Assembly (NCBI RefSeq): GCF_001866665.1
Contig: NZ_MLYO01000053.1
Location: 1-64,000 of the forward strand
Length of the DNA: 64,000 bases
Direction of reading: 5' to 3'
From: Streptomyces monashensis
GTDB taxonomy: Bacteria; Actinomycetota; Actinomycetes; Streptomycetales; Streptomycetaceae
Part shown: piece after piece, positions 26,044 through 35,155 of the stretch
Layout: each line of letters opens with the position of its first letter
Numbering within the stretch: the stretch's first letter is position 1
Made by a program: the position numbers and the translations under genes
The notes under the pieces: model-generated
What the model was told of the DNA's origin: nothing
Seen by the model: the letters and a program-made list of their open reading frames with translations, nothing else
Databases searched by the model: none

Positions 26044-26398
26044 TCACAGCCGACAGGACCTGGACCCGGTCCCGCAGAGGGTGGCTCGGGCTGCGTGGAC
26101 ATGGTGCTTCAGATCGGCGTTCAACAACTCGCCGGGATTCAGTTCGGGGCTGTATCCGGGCATCAGGTGCAGTTCGACGCGCTCGGCGTTTGCGGTGAGC
26201 CGGGCCCGGACAGCTGGGCTGCGGTGGACCGGGTACGGGTCGGCGATCACGTGGACCTCGAGGCCGGCGCGCCGGGCGAGACGGTCGAGAAACGCGCAAA
26301 ACATCTGTGAGGTGAACTTGCCCAGTGGGCTTGAGTCGTCTGTTTCGACGCACAGCCGCAGCGATCCGAGACCACGTAGTGTCATGGTGGCGATGCTA
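26044..26398 (-). pseudogene. IS630-family transposase, C-terminal fragment
   Basis: The leftward reading GKFTSQMFCAFLDRLARRAG, EVHVIADPYPVHRSPAVRAR, ELHLMPGYSPELNPGELLNA is the C-terminal half of an IS630 DDE domain: the second Asp and the Glu (SPELNPGE) are present. The N-terminal domain and first Asp are absent, because the sequence passes directly into the thymidine kinase gene at about 26396-26429. It differs in sequence from the IS630 copy at 371-1452. Confidence 0.8.
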
Positions 26399-27031
26399 CG
26401 GATAGGTGGTCGATACCCAAGCAAAAGGACGCTGGCTCTCCAGATCGAGCACAGCCGCTCGGCCCGGGGTCTCGCCGGCATGATTTTCACCCGGAACGAC
26501 CGCGCGGGGGAGGGCAAGCTGTCCTCCCGGCTCGGCCTGGTCACCGACGCAGTGGAGGTCGAGGACGACCAGGACCTGTACGCGTACATCGTCGACCACC
26601 TCTCCCACGGCGGCCGGGTGGACTACGTGATCGCGGACGAGGCGCAGTTCCTCGCGCCCGGCCAGATCGACCAGTTCGCGCGCGTGGTGGACGATCTCGG
26701 CCTGGACGTGTACGCCTTCGGGATCACCACGGACTTCCGCTCCAAGCTCTTCCCCGGCTCGCAGCGACTGGTCGAGCTGGCCGACCGCATAGAGGTGCTC
26801 CAGGTGGAGGCGCTGTGCTGGTGCGGCGCCCGGGCCACGCACAACGCCCGCACGATAGGCGGCGCGATGGTCGTCGAGGGCGCCCAGGTGGTCGTCGGCG
26901 ACGTCGACCAGTCCGGCGGCGAGGTCGGCTACGAGGTGCTGTGCCGCCGCCACTACCGGCGCCGGATGACCGCTGCGTCGGCCCGCGCGGCGGCCCTGTC
27001 CCCGGACGTCCTGCCGGTCCCGCCCGCCTGA
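26384..27031 (+). pseudogene. tdk: Thymidine kinase, N-terminus with P-loop lost
   Basis: From 26429 the plus strand reads TLALQIEHSRSARGLAGMIF and continues as an actinobacterial thymidine kinase: the GEGKLSSRLGLVTDA stretch, the catalytic segment YVIADEAQFL, and the zinc-site Cys pairs CWCGARATH and CRRHYRRR. The first ~16 residues, including the nucleotide-binding P-loop (normally G-x-x-x-C-GKST), are gone, replaced by IS630-derived sequence. In-frame ATGs at 26384 and 26393 in that sequence could still start a protein, but it would read GGRYPSKRT at the P-loop position, without GK[ST]. The gene is therefore probably inactive. Confidence 0.85.
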
Positions 27032-27051
27032 GCCGGCCCCGGGGGGCGTGC

Positions 27052-27843
27052 TCAGTGCGGCTCCTGGATCAGCGAGAACTCCGCGCCCTCCGGGTCCGCC
27101 ACCGTCGCCACGCGCCCGTGCGGGCTGTCCCGCGCCGGCCGGACGACCCGGCCGCCCAGCTCCGTGACCTGCCGCAGCGTCAGATCGGCGTCGGCGACCT
27201 CGAAGTACGTCCGCCAGTGCGACCCCCGGTCCCGGGGCAGACCGTGGCCCACGCCGTGCAGCCCGGCGACCGGCCGGCCGTCCAGGTGCAGGGTCACGTA
27301 GTCGAAGTCGGCGGACACCACCGGCTCCTCCTCGTAACCGAACACGGTCGCGTAGAACTTGGCGACGCTCTCCGTCTCGTACGTCACCAGCTCGTTCCAG
27401 GCCGGTGTGCCCGGCACGCCGGTGAGTGCCGTGCCGAGGTGCGCGGAACCCTGCCAGATGCCGAACACCGCCCCGGAGGGGTCCGAGGCGATCGCCATCC
27501 GCCCGGCCTCGGCCGCGTCCAGCGGGCCGACCGCCACGGTGCCGCCGCACAGCCGCACCGTGTCCGCCGTGCGGTCCACGTCGTCCGAGGCGAAGTACGG
27601 CGTCCAGGCGATCGGCAGCCGGCGGTCCGGCGGCAGCTGGCCCATTCCGGCCACTTCCCGCCCGTCGAGCACCGCCCGCACGTACGGGCCGAGCTGCTGC
27701 GGGCCCGGCCGGAACTCCCAGCCGAACAGCTCGCCGTAGAACTCCTCGGTGGCGGCCAGCCCGTGCGCCATCAGGCTCACCCAGCAGGGTGTGCCGGGCG
27801 CGCGCCGCGCGTGCGGCCGGGCCGGCTCCCGTGCCTCGGTCAT
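27052..27843 (-). CDS. VOC-family protein with two glyoxalase-type domains
   Basis: 263 residues, convergent with the broken tdk gene. Two vicinal-oxygen-chelate domains: about 15-130 (GTPCWVSLMAHGLAATEEFY...) and about 140-262 (AWNELVTYETESVAKFYATV, ending VADPEGAEFSLIQ). Families with this layout include glyoxalase/bleomycin-resistance-like and hydroxylase-like proteins. Metal ligands cannot be assigned by eye, so no reaction is claimed. Confidence 0.85.
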   Translation of the reverse strand: MTEAREPARPHARRAPGTPCWVSLMAHGLAATEEFYGELFGWEFRPGPQQLGPYVRAVLDGREVAGMGQLPPDRRLPIAWTPYFASDDVDRTADTVRLCGGTVAVGPLDAAEAGRMAIASDPSGAVFGIWQGSAHLGTALTGVPGTPAWNELVTYETESVAKFYATVFGYEEEPVVSADFDYVTLHLDGRPVAGLHGVGHGLPRDRGSHWRTYFEVADADLTLRQVTELGGRVVRPARDSPHGRVATVADPEGAEFSLIQEPH

Positions 27844-28155
27844 CGATCACTCTCTCCCCGGCCCCTCGCGGTGGCCGTGTCGCTTCCGCTCCCCGGACGG
27901 GGTGCCCACGCCGACGGCGGGAACGCCCGTGCCGGTGCCCGCATCCTCCACTCCGCCGCGGGCGATACCGCGCCGCCGCTCGGCGACACCTCCGGGAGGA
28001 TGCCCGTTCTGCCGACTATCGGCGCTTCCTGACGGTGGCCGGGGGGTGTCCGTCGGCTGTACAGCACGTGCTCGATCCCGCACTCCTCGTGATCGAGCCT
28101 GTCCGGCCGAGCAGAGTAGCCGGACCTGGACGCCGCGGCCACCCCTGGCGTATGC

Positions 28156-29016
28156 ATGGACGCCATGAACGTCATCATCACCGCAACCGACCTCGCACAC
28201 GAGCTGTCCGGCGAGCGCCCGCCGGTACTGCTGGACGTGCGCTGGCAGCTGAGCACGGCCAAGGCGGCGGGCGCGCCGGCCTTCGACGGGCGGGCCGAGT
28301 ACGCGGCCGGGCACATCCCGGGCGCGGTCTTCGTCGACCTGGACCGGGAATTGGCCGGAGTGCCCGGGGCGAGCGGCCGGCATCCGCTGCCGGACCTCGG
28401 GGAGTTCGGCGCCGCGATGCGCCGCGCGGGCGTGTTCGCGGACCGGCCGGTCGTCGTGTACGACGGCGGCCAGGGCTGGGCGGCCGCGCGCGCGTGGTGG
28501 CTGCTGCGCTGGACGGGTCACCCGGACGTGCGGGTCCTGGACGGCGGATTGCCCTCCTGGGCGGGCGAACTGTCCACGCAGGTACCGGATCCGGCCGAGG
28601 GCGACTTCCGTCCGGCACCGTCCGCCACCGGCCGGCTGGACGCGGACGAGGCCGCGGCCCTGGCCCGCACAGGCGTGCTGCTGGACGCCCGCGCGGGGGA
28701 GCGCTACCGCGGTGAGGTGGAGCCGATCGACCGCGTCGGCGGGCACATTCCGGGTGCGCTGTCGGCGCCGACGACCGAGAACGTGGGTCCGGACGGCCGC
28801 TTCCTGCCCGCGGCCGAACTGCGCGACCGTTTCAAGGCCTTGGGCGTCGCCGAGGACGCCGAGACGGGCGTCTACTGCGGCTCGGGCGTGTCCGGCGCCC
28901 ACGAGGTCCTCGCGCTGGCCGTGGCGGGCATCCCGGCGGCCCTGTACGTCGGTTCCTGGTCCGAGTGGTCCTCCGACCCGAACCGCCCGGTGGCGGTGGG
29001 GGCTGACCCGCAGTAG
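28156..29016 (+). CDS. Sulfurtransferase with two rhodanese domains
   Basis: 286 residues; ATG 28165 (MNVIITATDLAHEL) is an equally likely start, and neither has an obvious ribosome site. An N-terminal rhodanese domain (about 10-140, PVLLDVRWQLSTAKAAG) is inactive in the usual way, while the C-terminal domain (about 155-280) has the catalytic loop CGSGVSGAH with its persulfide-forming Cys. This is the thiosulfate/3-mercaptopyruvate sulfurtransferase layout. A shared bidirectional hairpin separates it from sepH. Confidence 0.9.
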   Translation: MDAMNVIITATDLAHELSGERPPVLLDVRWQLSTAKAAGAPAFDGRAEYAAGHIPGAVFVDLDRELAGVPGASGRHPLPDLGEFGAAMRRAGVFADRPVVVYDGGQGWAAARAWWLLRWTGHPDVRVLDGGLPSWAGELSTQVPDPAEGDFRPAPSATGRLDADEAAALARTGVLLDARAGERYRGEVEPIDRVGGHIPGALSAPTTENVGPDGRFLPAAELRDRFKALGVAEDAETGVYCGSGVSGAHEVLALAVAGIPAALYVGSWSEWSSDPNRPVAVGADPQ

Positions 29017-29039
29017 CGAAAGGCCTTTCGGGCGGTGAA

Positions 29040-29069
29040 AAGTGGGGGCACGCACGCGTGCCCCCACTT
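29040..29069. terminator. Bidirectional terminator between rhodanese and sepH
   Basis: Perfect 13-bp arms AAGTGGGGGCACG (29040-29052) and CGTGCCCCCACTT (29057-29069) with a 4-base loop, placed between two convergent genes. Confidence 0.85.
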
Positions 29070-29086
29070 CTGCTGTACGGCTCTGG

Positions 29087-30148
29087 CTACTCCTGCTTCT
29101 TGCGGCGCGTGCCGAACACGATCTCGTCCCAGCTCGGGACGGCGGCGCGACGGCCGGGGCGGACGCCGTCGGCCTCGGCCTGGCGGTCGGTGGCGCCCAC
29201 GAGCCGGTCGCGGTGGCTGCCGACCGAGCGGGGCATGAGGACGTCCGCGTACGCCGAACCGGCCGAGGCGGCGGGCGCCGGCGGCTCCTCCGCCTCCGGT
29301 TCGTCGACGGGCTCCTCCGGCACCTCCTCCCGGCGCTCCGGGACGACCAGGTCGCCCCGGAAACTCGGGACGGCCTCCAACAGGCTGGTGAGCGAGTCGC
29401 GTTCGCCCGTCGACGCCGTGGAGGCGGGCTCCTCGGCGGGTTCGGACGGCGGCGCGGGCAGGCTCGGCCGCTCCCGGTCGCGGTCGACCCGTTCGAGGGC
29501 GCGGTCCATCGAACGCTCGCGCGGCAGCCGGGCGATGCGCGGGACGAACGGGAAGCTCGGCTCCGGTACGGCCAGATCGTCGGACTCGCCGATCAGCGAG
29601 CGAGCCTCGTCGTCCACGGCCTGTACGAGCCGCCGGGGCGGGTCGTACGTCCAGCTCGCCGAGTGCGGCTCGCCCGCGACCCGGTAGACGAGGAGCACCT
29701 CCCAGGTGCCGTCGTCACGGCGCCAGGAGTCCCACTGCACGCTGTCCTTCTCGGCGCCGCGCAGCAACAGCCGCTCCTGTACGGCCTCGCCGAGCAGTGG
29801 ACCGGAGTTCTCGCCGGGACGGCGGACCGGGGTCTTGCGGGCGCGCTCGGCCATGAAGGCACGCTCGGCCAGCACGGGCCCCTCGAAGCGCCGTACCCGG
29901 TCGACGGGGATGCCGGCGAGCTGCGCGACCTCCTCCGCGGTGGCACCCGCGCGTATCCGCGCCTGGATGTCACGGGGCCTCAGATGGCTCTCGACCTCGA
30001 TCTCGATCTGGCCGAGGCGGGGCCGGTCGCCGCGCACGGCGGCGCGAAGGCGCTCGTCGATCGGAAGGGTGTACTCCGTTGCGTCGGCAGCTTTCAGCAC
30101 CAGCCGTGTGCCGTCATTCGAGACGGCCACGACACGCAGTTCGGGCAT
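29087..30148 (-). CDS. sepH: Septation protein SepH
   Basis: 353 residues from ATG 30148 (MPELRVVAVSNDGTRLVLKA), with GGGAGG upstream; the longer reading to 30235 lacks a ribosome site. The N-terminal DUF3071 domain includes a helix-turn-helix-like stretch (RPRDIQARIRAGATAEEVAQ...GIPVDRVRRFEGPV), followed by a low-complexity acidic linker and a basic end (PSWDEIVFGTRRKKQE). SepH is known in Streptomyces to bind FtsZ and promote its assembly during cell division. Confidence 0.93.
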   Translation of the reverse strand: MPELRVVAVSNDGTRLVLKAADATEYTLPIDERLRAAVRGDRPRLGQIEIEVESHLRPRDIQARIRAGATAEEVAQLAGIPVDRVRRFEGPVLAERAFMAERARKTPVRRPGENSGPLLGEAVQERLLLRGAEKDSVQWDSWRRDDGTWEVLLVYRVAGEPHSASWTYDPPRRLVQAVDDEARSLIGESDDLAVPEPSFPFVPRIARLPRERSMDRALERVDRDRERPSLPAPPSEPAEEPASTASTGERDSLTSLLEAVPSFRGDLVVPERREEVPEEPVDEPEAEEPPAPAASAGSAYADVLMPRSVGSHRDRLVGATDRQAEADGVRPGRRAAVPSWDEIVFGTRRKKQE

Positions 30149-30656
30149 GGGGACCTCCCGGGTGGTGCCTGCCGACGTCACGTGCGTCGCTGCTTCCGCT
30201 AGTCGAGTGTGGCCTGCCCGGGTGCAGCCTGCCACAACCTTGCCGAGTTGCCCGGCGTGTCGGGCACGGGCCCTGGGCCGCCGTTATGGCACGGTGACCG
30301 TTCGCAACGCTAAGTGACCAACTCCGTCACCCTGTGCAACTTGCCCCCTCCCGGCGGTCCTGCAAGGCCCCGGACATCCTGGTGGGAGACCGGACCCAGG
30401 GCTCGCAACAGTACTCCATTTGGACCATGTGCGTGGATGGGCGCGCCGCCCAACTTCCGGCAAGGGCGGCCGCGCGGCTCCCGGCAAACGGTTTCGCCGA
30501 TCACGAACGTGGCGAACTTCACGTAATCCCCAGAAGCGGAACTAATGGTTTCCGCTGTACGTCCCTTTCTCATGCAATCGATGGATCAATGTCGTCAATG
30601 TCGTCCATGACGCCAGGTGCGTCATCACGTAGGGGAAGGGCAGGCAAGTTCCGGGT
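30149..30656. other. Intergenic region between sepH and a divergent membrane-protein gene
   Basis: No gene seen. It should hold the promoters of both flanking genes. An imperfect inverted repeat AGCGGAAC/GTTTCCGCT lies near 30535-30556. Confidence 0.5.
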
Positions 30657-31400
30657 ATGCGTGAAACGCCCGAAGGGGTCCGCGTGGACGCGCGCCGGCG
30701 GATCGACCTGAACGTCCCCCAGGTCGCGGGCAGCGCCCTGGCGGCGGTCGTGGCGGCCAAGCTGGCGTCGTACTTCGGTGTGTACGGCACGATCCTCGGT
30801 GCGGGAGTCGTCAGCGTCGTCGCCACCTGTGGCGCCACCCTGTTCCAGCACTTCTTCAAACGCACCGGGGAGCAGCTGCGGGACGCGACGGTCGCGCCCC
30901 GCCCCCGGGAACAACTGGCACCGGGGCCGGGCGAGTTCACCGAGGGGACCGTCTACCGCGCGCGCGTGAAGAGCTGGCGGCGGCCGGTGGTCGCGGCCGC
31001 CGTCGTGTTCGGCGTGACGATGGCCGGCATCACGACGTACGAACTGGTCTCCGGCAGCAGCCTCAGCGGCGGCACGGGCACGACGGTCAGTGACGCGGTC
31101 GGCGGCCGGGGCGCGTCCGCGTCCCACCTCGAGCGGTCCGATTCCGATGTCCCCTCCGGCGGGCCGGCGACGCCCTCGGACGGGCGGTCCCACGGGCACG
31201 CGCCCGGTTCCGGCGGGAGTACGGCGCCCGGCGGAACGCCGACGCCCGGCGACTCGCCGAGCGGGCGGCCGAGCGAGGGCTCCGCCACTCCGACGCCCAC
31301 GCCCAGCGGGTCCGCCGCGACGCCTACGCCCCCAGAACCCTCCGCACGTAGTCGTTCTGGAACAGCCGATCCGGGTCAAGGCGGTCCCTCAGCGCAGTGA
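30657..31400 (+). CDS. Membrane protein with long Pro/Ser/Thr-rich exported tail
   Basis: 247 residues from ATG 30657. Two hydrophobic stretches near 25-62 (VAGSALAAVVAAKLASYFGV, TILGAGVVSVVATCGA) and one at about 108-128 (VVAAAVVFGVTMAGITTYEL), then about 115 residues dominated by Gly, Ser, Thr and Pro. Found upstream of the MFS/oxidase gene on the opposite strand, and its last 77 bases overlap that gene's end. Family recognised only as a conserved Streptomyces membrane protein. Confidence 0.7.
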   Translation: MRETPEGVRVDARRRIDLNVPQVAGSALAAVVAAKLASYFGVYGTILGAGVVSVVATCGATLFQHFFKRTGEQLRDATVAPRPREQLAPGPGEFTEGTVYRARVKSWRRPVVAAAVVFGVTMAGITTYELVSGSSLSGGTGTTVSDAVGGRGASASHLERSDSDVPSGGPATPSDGRSHGHAPGSGGSTAPGGTPTPGDSPSGRPSEGSATPTPTPSGSAATPTPPEPSARSRSGTADPGQGGPSAQ

Positions 31401-33837
31401 ACTCGCCGAAACGCGGGTACACGCGCGTGAAGTACTCGGCGTCCCGCGTGTGGACCTTGCCCCAGTGCGGCCGGCCCTCGTGCGCGGTGAAGATGCGCTC
31501 GGCGGCGGTGAAGTAGGCCTGGTACGGCGTGCCCCGGAACATGTGGACGGCGATGTAGGCGCTGTCCCGGCCGGAGGCGGTGGACAGGGTGATGTCGTCG
31601 GCCGGTGCCGTGCGGACCTCGACCGGGAAGCTGACGCGCAGGCCCGAGCGGTCGACCATGTCCTTCAGCTCACGCAGCGTCTCCGTCAGGGCCGCGCGGG
31701 GCACCGCGTACTCCATCTCCACGAAGCGCACCCGGCGCGGCGAGGTGAAGACTTTGTAGGGGATGTCGGTGTACGTCCGGGCGGACAGCGCCTTGCTGGA
31801 GATCTGCGCGATCGCGGGGATGGTCCGGGGCACCGCCCGGCCGACCCACTGGGCCGCCTGGAAGACGCCGTTGGAGAGGAACTCGTCCTCGAACCAGCCG
31901 GCCAGCTGCCCCACCGGCTGCTCCGGGCCGGCGCTGCGGTTGTTGCGCTTGGTGTTGGTGTTGCCGGTGTGCGGGAACCAGTAGAACTCGAAGTGCTCGT
32001 TCTCGGCCCAGAGTTGATCGAACTCAGCGAGCACCCGCTCGAACGGCATCGGTTCCTCCCGCGCGGTGAGCAGGAAGAGGGGCTCCACGGCGAACGTGAT
32101 CGCGGTGACGACGCCCAGGGCGCCGAGACCTATTCGGGCCGCGGCGAAGACGTCGGGATTCTCCTTCTCGGAGCAGCGGAGTACCGAGCCGTCGGCCGTG
32201 ACCAGTTCGAGTCCGGTGATCTGCGCCGCGATCGAGGCGGACTCGCGCCCGGTGCCGTGGGTGCCGGTGCTGGTGGCGCCGGAGACGGTCTGCTCCATGA
32301 TGTCGCCCATGTTGGTGAGCGACAGGCCCTCGCGCGCGAGGGCGGCATTGAGACGCTTGAGCGGGGTGCCCGCCTCCACCGTGACCGTCATGGAGTCCCG
32401 GTCGAGGGTGCGGATACCCGTCAACAGTTGAGGGCGGATCAACACACCGTCGGTGGCCGCGATCGACGTGAACGAGTGCCCCGTACCGACCGCCTTGACC
32501 TTCAGGCCGTCCTCACGGGCCCGGCGCACCGCCTCGGCCAGCTCCTCCACCGAGGCCGGTGCGACCTGCCGGGCGGGCCGGGCGGCGACGTTCCCGCCCC
32601 AGTTACGCCAGGTGCCGTTCTTCCCGCTCGCTGTGCTGCTCAACGGTGCCTCCCCCGAGGCCGGCCTGCGCAGCCGGCGGTACCCGAGGAAACCGACCGC
32701 GACCGCGACGGTCCCGGACACGGCCGGAACCCCGTACCCGGCGCGCGCCCCGGCTGCGTCGATCACCCAGCCGGCCACGGACGAGCCGAGCGCGACGCCG
32801 ACCGCGAGGCCGGTGCTCACCCAGGTCATGCCCTCGGTCAGCTTCGCGCGAGGTACGTGCTCTTCGATGAGGGACATCGTCGTGATCATCGTCGGTGCGA
32901 TGGACAGCCCCGCAACGAACAGCGCCACGGCCAGAAGCGGCAGGTTTCCGACCAGTAGGAGGGGGATCATACTCACGGCCATCGCCGACACGCCCAGCAG
33001 CCAGCGACGTTCCGGCGCCCCGGAGAACCGCAGCAGCCCGAAGACCACCCCGGCCGCACAGGAACCGGCCGCGTACAGCGCCAGCACGATGCTCGCGGCT
33101 CCCTTGTGGCCGCGCTCGTCGGCGAAGGCGACGGTCACCACGTCCACCGCCCCGAAGATCGCGCCGGTCGCCGCGAAGGTGGCCACCAGCACCTGGAGTC
33201 CGGGCGAGCGTAGGGCGCTGCCGCCGCCGTGGCGCTCACGCGGGTGCGGCTCGGGCTCCGTGGCCCGCTGGGCGGTGAGCCAGAAGACGCCGAGAGCCAG
33301 GAAGCAGGCGGCCAGCAGCGGTCCGGCCTCCGGGAACCACGTCGTGGACAGCCCGATGGAGATGATCGGGCCGAAGATGAAGCACACCTCGTCCACGACC
33401 GACTCGAACGAGTACGCCGTGTGCAGCTTCGGGGTGCCCCGGTACAGGGCCGCCCAGCGCGCCCGGACCATCGCGCCGAGGCTCGGCACGGAGCCGATCC
33501 CGGCGGCGCACACGAACAGCACCCAGTCCGGCCCGCGCAGCTGCGCGGCGAGCAGCAGCCCGGCCGCCGCCGTGAGCGCGACCAGGGTCGCGGGGCGCAG
33601 CACCCGGCGCTGCCCGTGCCGGTCGACCAGCCGGGAGATCTGCGGCCCGACCGCCGCCGCGGACAGCGCGATGGTGGCCGACAGTGCGCCCGCGAGGCCG
33701 TACCGACCGGTCAGCTGCGAGACCATCGTGACCACGCCGATACCCATCATCGACAGCGGCATGCGGCCGAGGAATCCCGCGGTGGAGAACGCCTTCGTGC
33801 CGGGCTCGGCGAACAGGGCGCGATAGGGGCTGGGCAC
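31324..33837 (-). CDS. In-frame fusion: MFS transporter and sugar-lactone (D-arabinono-1,4-lactone) oxidase
   Basis: 837 residues from GTG 33837, with GGAGACC upstream. Residues 1-398 are a complete 12-TM-type MFS protein (SPYRALFAEPGTKAFSTAGF...). Residues ~405-837 are a complete FAD-linked oxidase: WRNWGGNVAARPARQV, FAD-binding VKAVGTGHSFTSIA, MGDIMEQTVSGATSTGTHG, and the C-terminal HWGKVH and RDRLDPDRLFQNDYVR. In other Streptomyces these are, as I recall, two adjacent genes. Here no stop separates them. GGGGGAGG lies 5 bases before an in-frame TTG at 32643 (LSSTASGKN), so the oxidase may also be made alone. Confidence 0.85.
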   Translation of the reverse strand: MPSPYRALFAEPGTKAFSTAGFLGRMPLSMMGIGVVTMVSQLTGRYGLAGALSATIALSAAAVGPQISRLVDRHGQRRVLRPATLVALTAAAGLLLAAQLRGPDWVLFVCAAGIGSVPSLGAMVRARWAALYRGTPKLHTAYSFESVVDEVCFIFGPIISIGLSTTWFPEAGPLLAACFLALGVFWLTAQRATEPEPHPRERHGGGSALRSPGLQVLVATFAATGAIFGAVDVVTVAFADERGHKGAASIVLALYAAGSCAAGVVFGLLRFSGAPERRWLLGVSAMAVSMIPLLLVGNLPLLAVALFVAGLSIAPTMITTMSLIEEHVPRAKLTEGMTWVSTGLAVGVALGSSVAGWVIDAAGARAGYGVPAVSGTVAVAVGFLGYRRLRRPASGEAPLSSTASGKNGTWRNWGGNVAARPARQVAPASVEELAEAVRRAREDGLKVKAVGTGHSFTSIAATDGVLIRPQLLTGIRTLDRDSMTVTVEAGTPLKRLNAALAREGLSLTNMGDIMEQTVSGATSTGTHGTGRESASIAAQITGLELVTADGSVLRCSEKENPDVFAAARIGLGALGVVTAITFAVEPLFLLTAREEPMPFERVLAEFDQLWAENEHFEFYWFPHTGNTNTKRNNRSAGPEQPVGQLAGWFEDEFLSNGVFQAAQWVGRAVPRTIPAIAQISSKALSARTYTDIPYKVFTSPRRVRFVEMEYAVPRAALTETLRELKDMVDRSGLRVSFPVEVRTAPADDITLSTASGRDSAYIAVHMFRGTPYQAYFTAAERIFTAHEGRPHWGKVHTRDAEYFTRVYPRFGEFTALRDRLDPDRLFQNDYVRRVLGA

Positions 33838-34019
33838 GTGGTCTCCGGGACGGCTCGTAAGGTCCGAATGCGGCTGACACAGCTTACGGACGAGGCGACC
33901 CCGAGCGCACCCGGATATCGCCACTGAAATCCACGGGAAAAACCGCCCTAAACCTGCTGGAACCCGACTCGTCACCCCGTCGTTCCCCGGCTGTCAGTGC
34001 CGGGTGGCATGATCGACTC

Positions 34020-35147
34020 ATGCCAGACGCGCTCGATGCCACCCCGTACGACGCCCTGCTCCTGCTCTCCTTCGGCGGCCCCGAAGGCCCCGACGACGTG
34101 GTCCCCTTCCTGGAGAACGTCACGCGCGGGCGGGGCATCCCGAGGGAACGCCTCAAGGAAGTCGGACAGCACTACTTCCTGTTCGGCGGGGTCAGCCCCA
34201 TCAACGACCAGAACCGCGCCCTCCTGGACGCCCTGCGCAAGAACTTCGCCGAACACGGCCTGGACCTGCCGGTCTACTGGGGCAACCGCAACTGGGCGCC
34301 GTACCTCACGGACACGCTGCGCGAGATGGTCGCCGACGGCCGTCGCCGCGTCCTCGTGCTCGCCACCAGCGCCTACGCCTCCTACTCGGGCTGCCGGCAG
34401 TACCGCGAGAACCTCGCCGACGCGCTGGCCGCGCTGGCGGCCGAGGGCCTGGAGCTGCCGAAGATCGACAAGCTGCGGCACTACTTCAACCACCCCGGCT
34501 TCGTCGAGCCCATGATCGACGGCGTGCTGCGCTCCCTCGCCGATCTCCCCGAGGACGTCCGCGCGGGCGCCCACATCGCCTTCACCACGCACTCCATCCC
34601 GACCTCCGCCGCCGACACCTCCGGCCCGGTCGAGACGCACGGCGAGGGCGGCGCCTACGTCGAGCAGCACCTGGACGTGGCCCAGCTGATCGCCGACGCG
34701 GTCCGCGAGCGCACCGGCATCGATCACCCCTGGCGGCTCGTCTACCAGTCCCGCTCCGGCGCCCCGCACATCCCGTGGCTGGAGCCGGACATCTGCGACC
34801 ACCTGGAGGAGCGGCACGCGGCGGGCGTCCCGGCCGTCGTCATGGCCCCCATCGGCTTCGTCTCCGACCACATGGAGGTCCTCTACGACCTCGACACCGA
34901 GGCCACGGCCAAGGCCGAGGAGCTGGGCCTGCCGGTGCGCCGCTCGGCCACGGTCGGCGCGGACCCCCGCTTCGCCGCCGCCGTCCGCGAGCTGGTCACC
35001 GAGCGTGCCGCCGTGGAGCGCGGCCAGGAGGTCACCCCCTGCGCCCTGGGCGCCCTCGGCCCCAGCCACCACCTCTGCCCCGTCGGCTGCTGCCCGGCCC
35101 GCGCCCCGCGCCCGGCCGCCGCGGGTGCCGACAGCCCCTACGCGTGA
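34020..35147 (+). CDS. hemH: Ferrochelatase (coproporphyrin-type)
   Basis: 375 residues from ATG 34020. Inserts Fe(II) into the porphyrin; actinobacteria use coproporphyrin III, for which the name cpfC is also used. Conserved stretches include YDALLLLSFGGPEGPDDVVP, VYWGNRNWAPYL, the active-site His in FTTHSIP, YQSRSGAP and the Glu/His region PIGFVSDHMEVLYDLD. The C-terminus has four Cys (CALGALGPSHHLCPVGCCP) that bind a [2Fe-2S] cluster in actinobacterial enzymes. Followed after 8 bases by the inositol monophosphatase gene. Confidence 0.95.
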   Translation: MPDALDATPYDALLLLSFGGPEGPDDVVPFLENVTRGRGIPRERLKEVGQHYFLFGGVSPINDQNRALLDALRKNFAEHGLDLPVYWGNRNWAPYLTDTLREMVADGRRRVLVLATSAYASYSGCRQYRENLADALAALAAEGLELPKIDKLRHYFNHPGFVEPMIDGVLRSLADLPEDVRAGAHIAFTTHSIPTSAADTSGPVETHGEGGAYVEQHLDVAQLIADAVRERTGIDHPWRLVYQSRSGAPHIPWLEPDICDHLEERHAAGVPAVVMAPIGFVSDHMEVLYDLDTEATAKAEELGLPVRRSATVGADPRFAAAVRELVTERAAVERGQEVTPCALGALGPSHHLCPVGCCPARAPRPAAAGADSPYA

Positions 35148-35155
35148 GGAGCCCC

